From positions 2,170,001 through 2,234,000 of the forward strand of contig JAGPXD010000005.1 in assembly GCA_020746995.1 (NCBI GenBank): DNA of 64,000 nt, read 5' to 3'. This DNA is from Plectosphaerella cucumerina. Taxonomy: Eukaryota > Ascomycota > Sordariomycetes > Glomerellales > Plectosphaerellaceae. This document shows, in pieces, positions 45,901-55,567 of the stretch. The notes under the pieces were generated by a model. The model worked only from the letters and a program-made list of their open reading frames with translations, searched no databases and had not been told where the DNA came from. The position numbers and the translations under genes are program-made. Every line of letters begins with the position of its first letter. The stretch's first letter is position 1.

Positions 45901-48592
45901 TTTCCCGAGGCCATCGGGCGAGCCCGTGACCCCCTACGCTCCGGCCAAGGCTCATGCCTATGAGAAGGAGTACCCTCACTGCGACCGTTGCGGCCGTGAC
46001 CACGGGCTGCTCAACGACAAGCGTGATCGGGCGCACCACGACCGCCGCTGCGTGCCGCACGCAAAGGGCGCAGGCTCCTGCGGCTTCTGCAAGACGTGCG
46101 GCGAGCGGGAGTGGGCGACCAAGGAGCACGCGATCAAGTGGGATGCCGGCGTCGAGTTCCCGCATCGCTGCTATGGCCTGGCGCACGACGGGGCGCCTCA
46201 CTGTCAAAAGTGCAGCATCTCCCTGAAGCACATGCCGGACGAGTACATCGACAAGCACCGCGCCAACTGCAAGGGCTACGGCGGCACGGTCGCGAGCTTC
46301 TGCCCGTACTGCGCGGAAAAGTTCGCCATCACGATCGACCACGTCTGGGATCCGGAGATGTGGATCGAGCACAGGCGCCTTCACATCACGGCCTGCCGCA
46401 GGAAGCTGCGGCCCGACCAGCGCGCTTTCGCTGGCGAGATGACGCCGTTCGACCTCTACGACAAGGTCCTCTGCGTGGCGCCGAAGCCTCCCTACGACGA
46501 CCTCTGGGACGGCTCGCGCCGCGACAAGAACAAGTTCTACAGCAGCGGCTTCTACCGGCCGTCCCGGTACCTCGGCGAGAAGCTCGAGTGGTATGAGAAG
46601 GTTGGCGACAAGCCCTTCTCGGATCCGCCTGACAAGTGTACCGTCGACGGCTGCGGGTGGACCATTGGCGGTGTGATGCCCAACGGCGTGCTCAACCACT
46701 TCCAGGAGAGGCACGGCGACGGCAGTCTGCTCAAGGCGTGTCCGATCTGTGACCTATCGTTCCGGGTGCCGGGCGAGGGCCCTGAGCGGTATGACCGCGT
46801 CCTGCAGATGAAGCACATGGAGTGCCACATCTGGGCGCTCTGGGACATCCGCGCCGGCAGGCGGGAGAAGTGGAAATTTGATGACTTTGAGGGGTTGAGG
46901 GGTAAGGATGGAGAGGTTGTCAAGGGGAGGTGCCCTCACTTCAAGGACTGTGGGGCTATTATTACCGACATGTCGAACGCGCAGTGGGAGACTCATGTTA
47001 GGAGGAACCATCCTGAGCTGGTGCCGTGGAGCGGTCAGACGATGGATACCTTGAGGTCGGACACTGCGCCTTTGCCGGAGGCTGGGCCGGGGATGGCGGA
47101 GACGTGGAAGTTGGAGCCGGCGCCGAAGAGGAGGCCCACGAAGCAGCCCGCCCAGCAGCAGCCTATCCAGCAACAGCCCGTCGTCCAGCAGCAACCCGTC
47201 CAGCAGCAGCCTATCATCCAGACGCAGGTGGTGGAAGTATCCCTGCCCATCTACGAGCCCCCGCCTCTGCATCCGGATGATCCCCTCTATGTCGATCCGG
47301 TACTGCGAAAGGCCAGGCTCCTCTCAGTTCTTGGCGACGTCACGGTCCCAGAAGAGCTCTACAAGTTCCTCGAGGCGGGCGAGGGGGCATTCTACTGCTC
47401 GCGCTGCCTGCGGCCCGTGCACAGCTGCCGCTGGCGCGATGATCCTACCTTGGACGCCCAGATGGCGGCGCACCTGGACATCAACAACCGCAGCTGCCGC
47501 ATCCCCAACGTCCAAGGCGTGGCGATGCTCAACGGCAAGGTGATCCTGCCGAACCAGACGGGCTGGATCCACAAGGATATGGTGCCTAAGGGCTTCGACT
47601 GGGAGGCGCACGGCAAGAAGTGGCTCGAGAGCTACCCGCACTACCACCGGACCATGTTCAAGTTCCGGGGCAAGAGGGGCAACAAGTGGAACAAGTGGGA
47701 CAACGACCCGAACAACAGGCTCAACGATCGCAAGCATGCCATGCCGTTCCCGCCGCCCGGATACGACCCGCTGAAGCCGGTGGCGGGCAAGCCAAAGGCT
47801 GGGGGATGGGTTCGGGCCCCGAAGCCCATCAGGAGGGGCCCCGTTGCGCCGACGCGTGACGAGCTGGAGAAGGAGCTTAAGAAGATCAGGGGGGAGTCGT
47901 CTGACAGTGATGTCAGCGATGACAGCGACGACGAGGATGAGGATGATGATGAGGAAGAGGCACTCATGGATGAGGAGTATGTTCGGGTTGAGGAGGAAAC
48001 GGACGAGGACGAGGAAATGGAGGAAGGGAGAGAGGGGGAGAAGGCATCTTCGGAGGACGAGCTCAACACGCCGGTGACGGAGGAAGAGGTGCAGGCGCTT
48101 GTCGAGGGCCAGCAGTCACTCCTCGCTTCGTCCGACTCGGGCAAGGACAGCAAGGGTAGCAGGGGCAGCAAACGCAAGAGGACCCCGACTGCGAAGGCTG
48201 CCTCGAAGGTTACCCCGAAGGCTGCTTCAAAGACTGCCCCAAAGGTTACACCGAAGAATACCGCCAAGGCTGCTCCTAAGAGTACCACCAAGGCTACTCC
48301 GAAGACTACCGCCAAGGCCGCTCCGAAGGCCACCCCGAAGACTACCAAAAAGGCGACACCCAGGTCCACTAGGAAGGCTGGTCCGAAGGCCATGAGGGTA
48401 GTTGTGGGGGGCAGCGAGGAGCTGGACCAGGGTGGGGTCGGCGAAGAGGACGTTGGTGAAGATGGGGTTGAGAAGGAGGAGTTCGGCGAGGAGAAGGCCG
48501 GCGAGGTTGAGGCTGCCGAAGTTGAGGTCGGCGATGAGGACGATGAGGAGACGAGGAGGAGCCCGAAGCGGAGCAGGACGGCGTCCGAGTAA
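42944..48592 (+). CDS. Giant intronless zinc-finger protein with acidic and histone H1-like tail, about 1882 residues, function unknown
   Basis: A single uninterrupted frame encodes about 1882 residues from ATG 42944, chosen for its ACCATGG context; an in-frame ATG at 42830 would add 38 residues of SGTP repeats. Residues 1-850 hold no domain I recognise, but contain acidic stretches (SDEEMDEDP, DDDEMK) and a basic patch (VKRRRNALIL). From about 880 to 1355 come many Cys/His clusters: CQYQGCNFQC with later His, YRCPWCPDKLF with HLREKH, CDRCGRDHG, CGFCKTCGERE, CQKCSISLKHM, FCPYCAEKF, CTVDGCGW with HFQERH, CPICDLSF and CPHFKDCG with HVRRNH. A glutamine/proline region (about 1400-1430) and one more cluster (FYCSRCLRPVHSC) follow. 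The end is acidic, then a Lys/Ala/Pro/Thr repeat (KATPKTTAKAAPKA) like histone H1 tails, then acidic again. This suggests a nuclear, chromatin-associated protein (inference). Confidence 0.8.
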   Translation: MAGPEPPRLGGPLGGPLDDEREVRAQKQQKGLGALDGAEIPVKRRRNALILPTDDDWKQVENFFIKILRIPAVTTGAILSTYFDDHDRTIFVPVTSPASLVDVQEDHTRRYRINLATRFRGHTVTLATKFAMLYFGLPVEPLMSQLFDPVRNMVEEADDSGLEGALVRPPLHFLTAHDQRNFGIASKSGRVARFSTVPVSRATLSKPPVADGESDEEMDEDPVLGLRGGDLDDSDVEMGEDDDEMKAAKAAIAARKYSSLRDPKPWLLGFQGRSEISTKNYYSVFDSIRCLLSVQPEVSTDIVIHKIEDNAIAATWTFPDPVTAYQDAVMVIQEHAGKEANHEFFIHRIGEMPPAPGHMKPTVREDNVFRLHGVSCNGMFREAYLRLPPKNHFHHGGKTKHRYGANDYMQFFHAALSVIHGQPYFLGDLPHSMLTIEGYTHASDENVSTLETPLFEKITRWPASYGGFELDSGFLEFAHLSNKDGPLSAVVKRRDLEDFHIVLIIPGAKISELILEVGTREVYHAAAVLQKIRDFFTKVGGLESLLVHHGRNFYNSVAAEPYRWCPFPKDGGEADQPTDAEFIQYLCDKVKRNPKTGRCFYLQPIYTAPSKIYGKDKTKTTTLDEAFATHDAFNQMLVNNNDENGTLDGQTILLRQVDDEAHWNLTNYVIRYWNTDQEVREIRRFLSARDVQYEIVVTGISKAANWARALSAIPKSLFGPRYGLITAEERVSMCLDALMRRDDPYLVKLRKDWATKKAKEAAAAADAVSAQRRLADPSSPAAGRQLPKKWDQKGIFNKHLPQKKDLRVQSWSRPQSLFDGDGEFHPYIPLNSAPIESMLRVSKGQTVPMVSKAVLTPSEQRELQVNFHAMRNLNLTRIRICQYQGCNFQCRSDDTKSLLDHQETHVSYRCPWCPDKLFQHSHAKSRDKHLREKHADKLVALTKQAEAENVDKNDPLNVLRRDYVKPKPHQQPKDPRDAIRNEYTSGFPRPSGEPVTPYAPAKAHAYEKEYPHCDRCGRDHGLLNDKRDRAHHDRRCVPHAKGAGSCGFCKTCGEREWATKEHAIKWDAGVEFPHRCYGLAHDGAPHCQKCSISLKHMPDEYIDKHRANCKGYGGTVASFCPYCAEKFAITIDHVWDPEMWIEHRRLHITACRRKLRPDQRAFAGEMTPFDLYDKVLCVAPKPPYDDLWDGSRRDKNKFYSSGFYRPSRYLGEKLEWYEKVGDKPFSDPPDKCTVDGCGWTIGGVMPNGVLNHFQERHGDGSLLKACPICDLSFRVPGEGPERYDRVLQMKHMECHIWALWDIRAGRREKWKFDDFEGLRGKDGEVVKGRCPHFKDCGAIITDMSNAQWETHVRRNHPELVPWSGQTMDTLRSDTAPLPEAGPGMAETWKLEPAPKRRPTKQPAQQQPIQQQPVVQQQPVQQQPIIQTQVVEVSLPIYEPPPLHPDDPLYVDPVLRKARLLSVLGDVTVPEELYKFLEAGEGAFYCSRCLRPVHSCRWRDDPTLDAQMAAHLDINNRSCRIPNVQGVAMLNGKVILPNQTGWIHKDMVPKGFDWEAHGKKWLESYPHYHRTMFKFRGKRGNKWNKWDNDPNNRLNDRKHAMPFPPPGYDPLKPVAGKPKAGGWVRAPKPIRRGPVAPTRDELEKELKKIRGESSDSDVSDDSDDEDEDDDEEEALMDEEYVRVEEETDEDEEMEEGREGEKASSEDELNTPVTEEEVQALVEGQQSLLASSDSGKDSKGSRGSKRKRTPTAKAASKVTPKAASKTAPKVTPKNTAKAAPKSTTKATPKTTAKAAPKATPKTTKKATPRSTRKAGPKAMRVVVGGSEELDQGGVGEEDVGEDGVEKEEFGEEKAGEVEAAEVEVGDEDDEETRRSPKRSRTASE
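48165..48395 (+). repeat. Degenerate repeats coding a Lys/Ala/Pro/Thr tail
   Basis: Repeated AAGGCTGCTCCGAAG-like units with many substitutions encode the histone H1-like segment of the giant zinc-finger protein. The divergence between copies implies an old expansion. Confidence 0.8.
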
Positions 48593-49558
48593 GGACTGGC
48601 TAGGTGGACGGATGGTTCGGTGTATGTTTTTCATTCTTCCTGGAGTTGTTGGTCTGCTGGTTTCCCGTGTGTGTTCTCGAGTTTGATTTTATGTCCGCAA
48701 CCGCCATAGAATGGAAGTCTGGGTTTTCTCATCTCACTCGTCGTCTCAAATTCAGGGGTTCGGTGAAGAGTCGGTGAACGTTGGACCTCCTCGCCGAGGT
48801 GGAACGCGCTAGCAATGCGCATGTGACGTAAAACTGGTGGGGAGGATGCACCGCCCAATCCAATGTCTCGAGGCGGGCGTCACCCGATTCGGCGGGCGGC
48901 ACACAGTGTGTCTCGCCCCTGAAGATGCTGTACCACGCCCGCTGATGGCCGCGAATACAGGGGGCGTGCCGCGTGCTGCAGGCTGGACACGGCAATCGTC
49001 GGGTGGGTAACGTAACAGCATTGGCGACGATAGGACCGCCGGCTGCTGTCCGGGCTTCATCGAGTTCCAGCTGCCCGCGACACCAGCACCAAGACTGGAA
49101 GTCTGGTCTCTCGGTGCAACCTCTCTCTCCGCATCTTCCGCCTCGGAATCGCTAGTCAGACAAGTCATGCATTGATCGGAACGGGCAGGTGCGTGTCTTC
49201 CATTCCTTCCCCAAAGTCTAGGGGCGCCTCTTTTCAAGAAGCTGATTTCCCAACTTTTTTCCCCAGAGTCCAGTCGTGACACTAGTTTTCCTTTCCTTTC
49301 CATCTCCCTTGCCCTTTTCTCCGACATTTTCTCCCGCCGAGTCACACACGAGATAATACACACGCGCTTTTCCTCAGAGGTCAGTGATTGATCCTCTGCA
49401 AAAAGTCACTTGCCGTCTGCTGACAACGTTGGGAATTACCCAGATCCTTCTTCCGCTCTCTCGTCCCGCCCATGGCCGAAGTCCCGCCACCGTAACTCAC
49501 CTGCGGACTCTCGATACCCTTCTCTCGACAAACTCTCCCTTCAACACACCCAACACCG
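48593..49558. other. Spacer and promoter of the sulfite oxidase gene
   Basis: 966 bp between two plus-strand genes. The last 350 bp before 49559 are C/T-rich. No reading frame or RNA was recognised. Confidence 0.5.
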
Positions 49559-51409
49559 ATGCAGGCACCGCGACGACTCCTCTCCGGGCTGCAACAGCTC
49601 CGGCCGGCGGCCCGCGCCGTGTGCCCCGGCCCGAAAACATGCCGACGCTTCCTCTCCTCGCCCGGCGGCGCCCCGCGGCCATCGACAAAGAACAATACCG
49701 ACTACAAGAGCTGGTGGAGGCTGCCGCGGCGGTCCGGTGCTGCTACCGTCTCCCTGCTCGCCAGCGGCGGCGTCGTCTCCCTCGCCCTCGGCCTGTCTGA
49801 GCCTTCCAAGCCCGCCCAGGACGACAAGGAACAAGCTGCCCCGGCCACCGATACCGATACCCGCGACCCCAAGCTCCCGCGCTTCCGCCTCTCCGAAGTT
49901 CGCCAACACGATCGCAAGTCCGACAGACCATGGGTCACATTTGAAGACAAAGTCTATGATATTACCGACTGGGTCGGCGCGCATCCTGGAGGAGATGTCA
50001 TCCTCCGCGCCGCCGGCGGCAGCATCGACCCCTACTGGAACATCTTCACCATTCACAAAGCCCCCCACGTCTACGAGATCCTTGAACAGTACCAGATCGG
50101 CTTCATCCACAGCGCAGACCTCGTCGACGGTCTCCCGGCCGCCGAGTCCCTCGAGGACCCCTTCAGGGACGACCCGGTCCGCGACCCCAGACTCATCACC
50201 CTCACTGTAAAGCCGCGCAACGCCGAGACGCCCCTCGAGGAGCTCGTCGAGAACTTCATCACCCCCAACGAGCTCTTCTACGTCCGCAACCACATGTGGG
50301 TGCCCCAGGTCGACGCTCCCGCCGCCCATACCCTCACTGTCGAGCTCATGGACGGCACAACCAAGCAATACACCCTCGAGGAGCTCAAGGCCCGCTTCAA
50401 ACCCGTCACCATCACCGCCACCCTCCAGTGCTCAGGCAACCGCCGCCGCGACATGACCCTCCACTCCTACGAGACCCAGGGCCTGCAATGGAACGTCGGG
50501 GCCATCTCCTGCGCCGAATGGGAGGGCGTCAAGCTCGTCGACGTCCTCGCCGACGCCGGCTTCTCCGTCCGCGACGCCCGCGACGGCAACACCGACGCCC
50601 GCCACATCCAATTCGCAGGGCTCGAGTCCTACGGTGCCTCCATCCCCATCGAGCCCGCCATCGACCCCCGCGGTGACGTTATCCTCGCCTACGCCATGAA
50701 CGGGAAACCCCTGCCCCCGGACCACGGCTTCCCCCTCCGCGCCCTCGTCCCCGGCCACGTCGCCGCCCGCTCCGTAAAGTGGCTCAACAAGATCGTCGTC
50801 TCCGATGAGGAGAGCCAGAGCCAGTGGCAGCGAAAGGACTACAAGCTCTTCGGCCCCAACGTCATCCACCCAGACTGGGAGTCCGCCCCCGCCATCCAGG
50901 AAATGCCCATCACAAGCGCCATCACCTTGGTGAAAATGGGCGACTGGGTCAAACCCGCCCCTCGCGCACCCACCGCGCACCCCCCTCCCCCGCGTCGTGA
51001 GGTCTCCCTCGCAGGCTACGCCTACTCCGGCGGCGGCCGCCGCATCGTCCGCGTCGACGTGAGCCTCGACAACGGCAAGACATGGGACCAGGCCCGTCTC
51101 GCCGACGACTGCGACGCTCCCGGCCCGGACTCGAAAAGCCAGCGCCACGGACACAAGTCCTGGACATGGCGCCGCTGGCACTATGACGGCATCATCCCCC
51201 TTGCCGACGCCTCCTCCGAGCCTGGCCGCCGCTGCTCGACCCTCCTCGTAAAGGCTACCGACGAGGTCTACAACTCCCAGCCTGACCAGCACGATGCCAT
51301 CTGGAACCTCCGCGGCAACCTGGCCAATGCCTGGCATCGCCTGAAAGTGTGTTCCGAGTGCCAGGGAGCGCCTGTAGGGGCGGTGAAGAAGCCCACTTCA
51401 GAGAAGTGA
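49559..51409 (+). CDS. Sulfite oxidase, mitochondrial, 616 residues
   Basis: Molybdenum-cofactor enzyme oxidising sulfite to sulfate in the mitochondrial intermembrane space, passing electrons to cytochrome c. Single exon. Residues 1 to about 60 are a basic presequence, followed by a short hydrophobic stretch (ATVSLLASGGVVSLALGL), the usual bipartite signal for the intermembrane space. The cytochrome b5 domain spans about 115-195, with haem ligands expected in HPGGDV (His about 142) and in the TIHKAPH segment. The Moco domain holds the molybdenum ligand Cys291 in LQCSGNRR, with LRALVPGHVAARSVKWL further on. The dimerisation domain follows (GYAYSGGGRRIVRVDVSLDN). Domain order b5-Moco-dimerisation separates it from nitrate reductase, in which b5 comes after Moco and a FAD domain follows. 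The segment with APTAHPPPPRRE is a low-complexity insert. Confidence 0.93.
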   Translation: MQAPRRLLSGLQQLRPAARAVCPGPKTCRRFLSSPGGAPRPSTKNNTDYKSWWRLPRRSGAATVSLLASGGVVSLALGLSEPSKPAQDDKEQAAPATDTDTRDPKLPRFRLSEVRQHDRKSDRPWVTFEDKVYDITDWVGAHPGGDVILRAAGGSIDPYWNIFTIHKAPHVYEILEQYQIGFIHSADLVDGLPAAESLEDPFRDDPVRDPRLITLTVKPRNAETPLEELVENFITPNELFYVRNHMWVPQVDAPAAHTLTVELMDGTTKQYTLEELKARFKPVTITATLQCSGNRRRDMTLHSYETQGLQWNVGAISCAEWEGVKLVDVLADAGFSVRDARDGNTDARHIQFAGLESYGASIPIEPAIDPRGDVILAYAMNGKPLPPDHGFPLRALVPGHVAARSVKWLNKIVVSDEESQSQWQRKDYKLFGPNVIHPDWESAPAIQEMPITSAITLVKMGDWVKPAPRAPTAHPPPPRREVSLAGYAYSGGGRRIVRVDVSLDNGKTWDQARLADDCDAPGPDSKSQRHGHKSWTWRRWHYDGIIPLADASSEPGRRCSTLLVKATDEVYNSQPDQHDAIWNLRGNLANAWHRLKVCSECQGAPVGAVKKPTSEK

Positions 51410-51936
51410 GGGCATAATCCCAGTCACTCTGGACATTTCTTTTTCCTTTTTGATTCCGTTTTTCAGCGAGGAGTTGCACCCTTTCAACAGCGGTTTTGGT
51501 TTCGGACAGGAGGGACATCAGGAGTGAGGCCTGCCGGGGAGCAGCAGGACGGTTAGCCATGTTACATGTACAAACACGCATCTCTCAGGGGCGCAAAGTC
51601 ATTCCAAAGGGCAGCAGCCTGTCACACTTCATCCTCCGCAGGCAGCGAACACCTTTTAATAGAATCACGTTCACACACGCGCGCGCTTGGCGAGTCTGAA
51701 ATGTTGTTCGATCACTACTGTACAGCCTCCCCGGAAGCCGGCGTGATCACCAAGCCTCCCCGTGTCCCGCTCTAGTAGTTTGCTTCCTTCTAAGCCCGCT
51801 CGCTATCCCGTAGAATTACAGCCGAGGCCTACCTCGCCCCCGCCCAAATCCCATCCCCGGATGCCGCCCCTCTCGGTCATCCTCTCATGTCCTCCTGGGG
51901 AGGAGGGTCAGACAATGTCGTCGACGACAGGTCACT
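51410..51936. other. Spacer between convergent sulfite oxidase and RPN2 genes
   Basis: 527 bp of 3' flanks. Nothing else was recognised. Confidence 0.5.
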
Positions 51937-54900
51937 CTACTCTTCGCCTTCGCTATCGGTGAAGTACTCGAACTCGTCCGGCACTTGCGCCTCTTCGTCG
52001 CCCTCACCATCCTCATCAATGGCCGTGAGGACGCCCGCTGCCGCCGCAGCACCGCCGGCGCCCTCGCCAAAGTCTCCTCCACGGCGTTGGCCGAGGAGCT
52101 CGTTCAGCTCGTTAAGCGAACGAAGGTCGCCACCGGCACCGGCGCGCAGGGCCTGCTGGATCAGGTTCTGCTGCTGGCGGGCGGACAGCTCCTGACCGGC
52201 GCCCCCAGCGTTTCTCTGGCCCGCGACGGGAGCCTTCTCCGTCTTGACCTTCTTGAGCTTCTCTTCGATCAACGACTTCTCCTCATCAGGCTGGGTGTCC
52301 TCCAGGAGAAGGGGTCCACCGGTGGGCTGTGAAGATGATTAGCTGCAACCCTTTACATTGGACAAGAATCCCATGAGATATACCTTCTTGACGGGCTTGT
52401 ACCGATCGGCAGGGAAGCTGATGAACTTGAGTTGCCCTGGCACGACACGAGACATGTTGTCAATTTCGTAGCCGACCTTCTCCTTCTCTGCCCGCTTCTT
52501 GCTGTCGGGAGCCGGCGTGCCCTTATCGACGACTGCCTCGCCCTCCTTCTTCTCATCTGTAGGCTTCTCATCGTCGACCTCCATCTTGTCGTCCTCGGCA
52601 GCGGCCGCGGCAGCAGCCTTGGCCGCCTTGGCAGCAGCGGGAGGCTGGTCGATGTCCATGCTCTCGCGACGCTGGGCGCGCTCCTTCTTCTGCGCCCTCC
52701 GCTTAGCCTGGGCGGTGGTGGAGAGCACAGCGGTGGCGACAAGTGCGGGACCTTCCTCGGCCTTGACCTCTTGCTCGGGAGGGTAGTCGAAGAGGCTGGG
52801 GCGAGTGGCGCTGTGGAACTTGAAGCTGGGGATCTCGAGGTCGTGGTCGAGACCGATGATGGACGTGGGCGAGAAGGCCAGCGACAGGAAGTGGGTGAAG
52901 GGGAACCAGTACCAGTACTGGGTGAAGACAGCCATGCCGACAATGCCGGCCATGTTGAGGTTGCCCGACTGGGTCTGCAGCCCAATGGTACAGTTGCGGC
53001 CACCGGCGTCGATGATGCCGAGGGCCAGGGAGGCGCCAAACTTGGTCATGGCGTCCTCGTGGCGGTCGCCGACGACCTTCTTGAGGGTCTTGCGGATGGC
53101 GGCGACCTTGGGGTTCATGACCTCGTTCTGCTGGATCATGATCATGGCGAGCGAGATCAGGGCACCCTGGCGCACAAAGTCGGTGGGGTCCTTCATCATG
53201 GGCTCCAGCAGGTCGATGGCCTCGTCGAGGCCGGTGCCGGCGCAGGAGATACCCAGGGCCATGGCGGATCCATAGCGGACGTGGGGGTTGTACGACTCGG
53301 AGAGGAGCTCGACCATCCTGGGGACGCTGCCGGGCTTGCGGAACAGGATGAATCCAAGACTCATGACGGCAATGCGGCGGACATCGTCGTTGACGTCGCT
53401 AACGGCGGTGTGGAGAAGCTTCCGGATGGCCTTGTTGCTGCCAGTGCCACAGTAGGCAAGGGCCACGGTCATGATACCACCGTACCTCAGGGTTGGGTCG
53501 GGGTCGTTGAGGAGGCCCTCGATCATGACGTCGGCGCCCTCCTGGCGACCGTACATGATGAGCGCCATGCCGATGGCCAGGCCACGGACAATCTTCTCGT
53601 GCGTAGTCTCGTGAGCGTAAGTAATCATGTCCTCCAGAGCCTTGACGTTGCCGGTACCCAGCATGATGAGACCCATGGCCAGACCGACGGCCTCACCGTT
53701 GAGCGCCGAGTCGGTGAACAGGACGTTCTTGAGGCTCTCGAAGATCTCCTCGGATCCGGTAGCCATACCAGCAATACCAAGACCCAGGGCGCCACCGTGC
53801 TGAAGGACCTCATCCTCCGCAGAGGTGAAGTGGGACTTGAGGTAGTCGAGGGCATCGGCGCCGTGGTTGGCGTGGATCAGGCCGTATGCGTAGAGGGCAC
53901 CACCCTGGCTGAAGGTAGACCCGCTGCTCAGGCCGCTTTGCGAAGGCAGGTAAGGCTCCAGGAGCTTCCTGGACTGTGTGATGTTGCCGCGGTGAATGAC
54001 ACCCAGAGCGGCGGTGGCGGTGAACTTTGACCAGTTGACGGCCTTGCCAAGCCAGTCGAGGTTGTCCCGGAAGAATTTGTCGTTGGTGGTGCCCTGGTTC
54101 ATGAAGGCGTTGCAGAAGGTGACGGCGGTGTGGAAGATGGAGTTGCGGCCCTCGAGGCTGTCGCGGACCTTGTTCAGGATGCTCGTGTCGGTGCGGTTGT
54201 TCCTGTAGAGGAACTCGAGGTTCAGCTGGATGGTCTTGGTGCCGTCCAGGATAGCCCTGATGTTCTTGTAGATCTTGGCGAGGCTCTCGGAAACCTCCTC
54301 ATCCTCGGACTCGTCGTTCTCCAGCAGGGGCTCCTGCTCGGCGCTCTCGTTGTCTCCCTCCTCCCGGGCACTCGGCTTGGGGGCCTCGCCGGATGGGAGA
54401 GAGCTGATGACCTTGCCGAGGAACTCTTGCGTGCCGTTATCGTACAGATCAAAGGCAATCTGGTAGGCGATGGTGACAGACTTGCGGTCCTCACTGTTGA
54501 CGAGATGCTTGAGCATCTGCGAGGCCTCCTCGTCGGAGTTGAGGTACACAACGCACTTGGCGATGGCGAAGTAGTCGGGGTTCGGGATGTCGTTCAGGAG
54601 ATCAAGAATGAGGCGGAGAATTTCTGTGCGGAAGCCACGCTCCTGGACAACGTCCATGCAGATGCCGAGGGCGTACTCCATGAGCTCATCAGCGGGATTC
54701 GGCGCATCGACGCCCTTGCCCCGAGATGATTGCTCATCTTCGCTCGCCCTCTTGATCACGTCTCGGAGGATGTTGAGGTTCTTCGCCTCAACGGCGATGC
54801 CGACGACTTGTCTGTAGCGACCCTCCTTGATGCAAGACTCGAACAGGCGCTCGACGACTCTCTTCAGGGCCTGGCGCGTAGACTTGTCTGCCACGGGAGC

Positions 54901-55567
54901 GACGGAACCCGCCCTTCCACGGGTGCCGGGCTGGAAGGAGGGGTCGAGAATGGTGTTGTCGATGGATGCGCGGGAGAGAAGAGACTTGGAAGGGAGGGTC
55001 GTCTGGGAGAAGGGGGTGGTCGGAGACACCAGCGCGGATCCGTCGGCGGCGCCGCTAGCAAAGGTGGTGGCGAGCTCGGGGAGGGAGATGTCGTTCCTCG
55101 AAACCTGGGGTCCAACGTGCTCGGAAGAGCAGACGGCGATGTAGTGGTCGACGCACTTTGAGATGATGGTCTCTTCAAACTCGCCGGGCGCGTCGAGCTT
55201 GAACAGGTCGCCGGCGGCGAGGGCGAAGGCCATGCTCTCATTGTACGCTTGGAGGTGGTAGTAGACCTTGGCAAGGACCAGTGCGGCCAGCTGGCGCTCG
55301 GGGAACGATTCGTCTTCGTAGAGTGCCTCGCTGTGGTAATGATCGTTAGCAGCTGTGCCGGTTGATATGCAGAGCAGAGAGGGATGATGATCTGGACACC
55401 TGAGTGGTCCTAGGTGGAGCTACTCACATTTGATCCAGAGAACCAGCGACCTCGGTCCAGACGGTGTCAATGTCCTCGTTGAGCGTCTGAAGAGCGAAGA
55501 CCTTGAGCTCGGGCTCCTCATCGACGAGGAAGCCCAGCACGCCGGTAGCTGATACCAGGCCGGGCAT
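51937..55567 (-). CDS. RPN2: 26S proteasome regulatory subunit RPN2 (PSMD1), 1158 residues
   Basis: Large scaffold subunit of the base of the 19S regulatory particle, which binds Rpn10, Rpn13 and the ATPase ring. Three exons: 55567-55428, 55330-52384 and 52326-51937, with GT-AG introns 55331-55427 (97 bp, GTGAGT, CTAAC branch) and 52327-52383 (57 bp). Joins give GSLDQ|IEALYEDESFPERQLAAL and KPVKK|PTGGPLLLEDT. The middle exon has the proteasome/cyclosome repeats, visible as recurring GLALGL-type segments: GLGIAGMATGSEE, GLAMGLIMLGTGN, RYGSAMALGISCAGTG and LALGIIDAGGRN. The C-terminal region has a basic Ala/Lys-rich insert followed by ADRYKPVKK and ends in an acidic tail (DEFEYFTDSEGEE), which in the family carries the Rpn13-binding site. 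Longer than yeast Rpn2 (945 residues) because of low-complexity inserts. Confidence 0.95.

Noticed and set aside
49559..51409. Nitrate reductase as the identity of the b5/Moco protein
   Set aside because: The cytochrome b5 domain precedes the Moco domain and there is no C-terminal FAD/NADPH domain, so sulfite oxidase fits better.
52432..54030. 532-codon open frame on the plus strand
   Set aside because: Antisense shadow of RPN2, again Val/Asp/Gly-rich.
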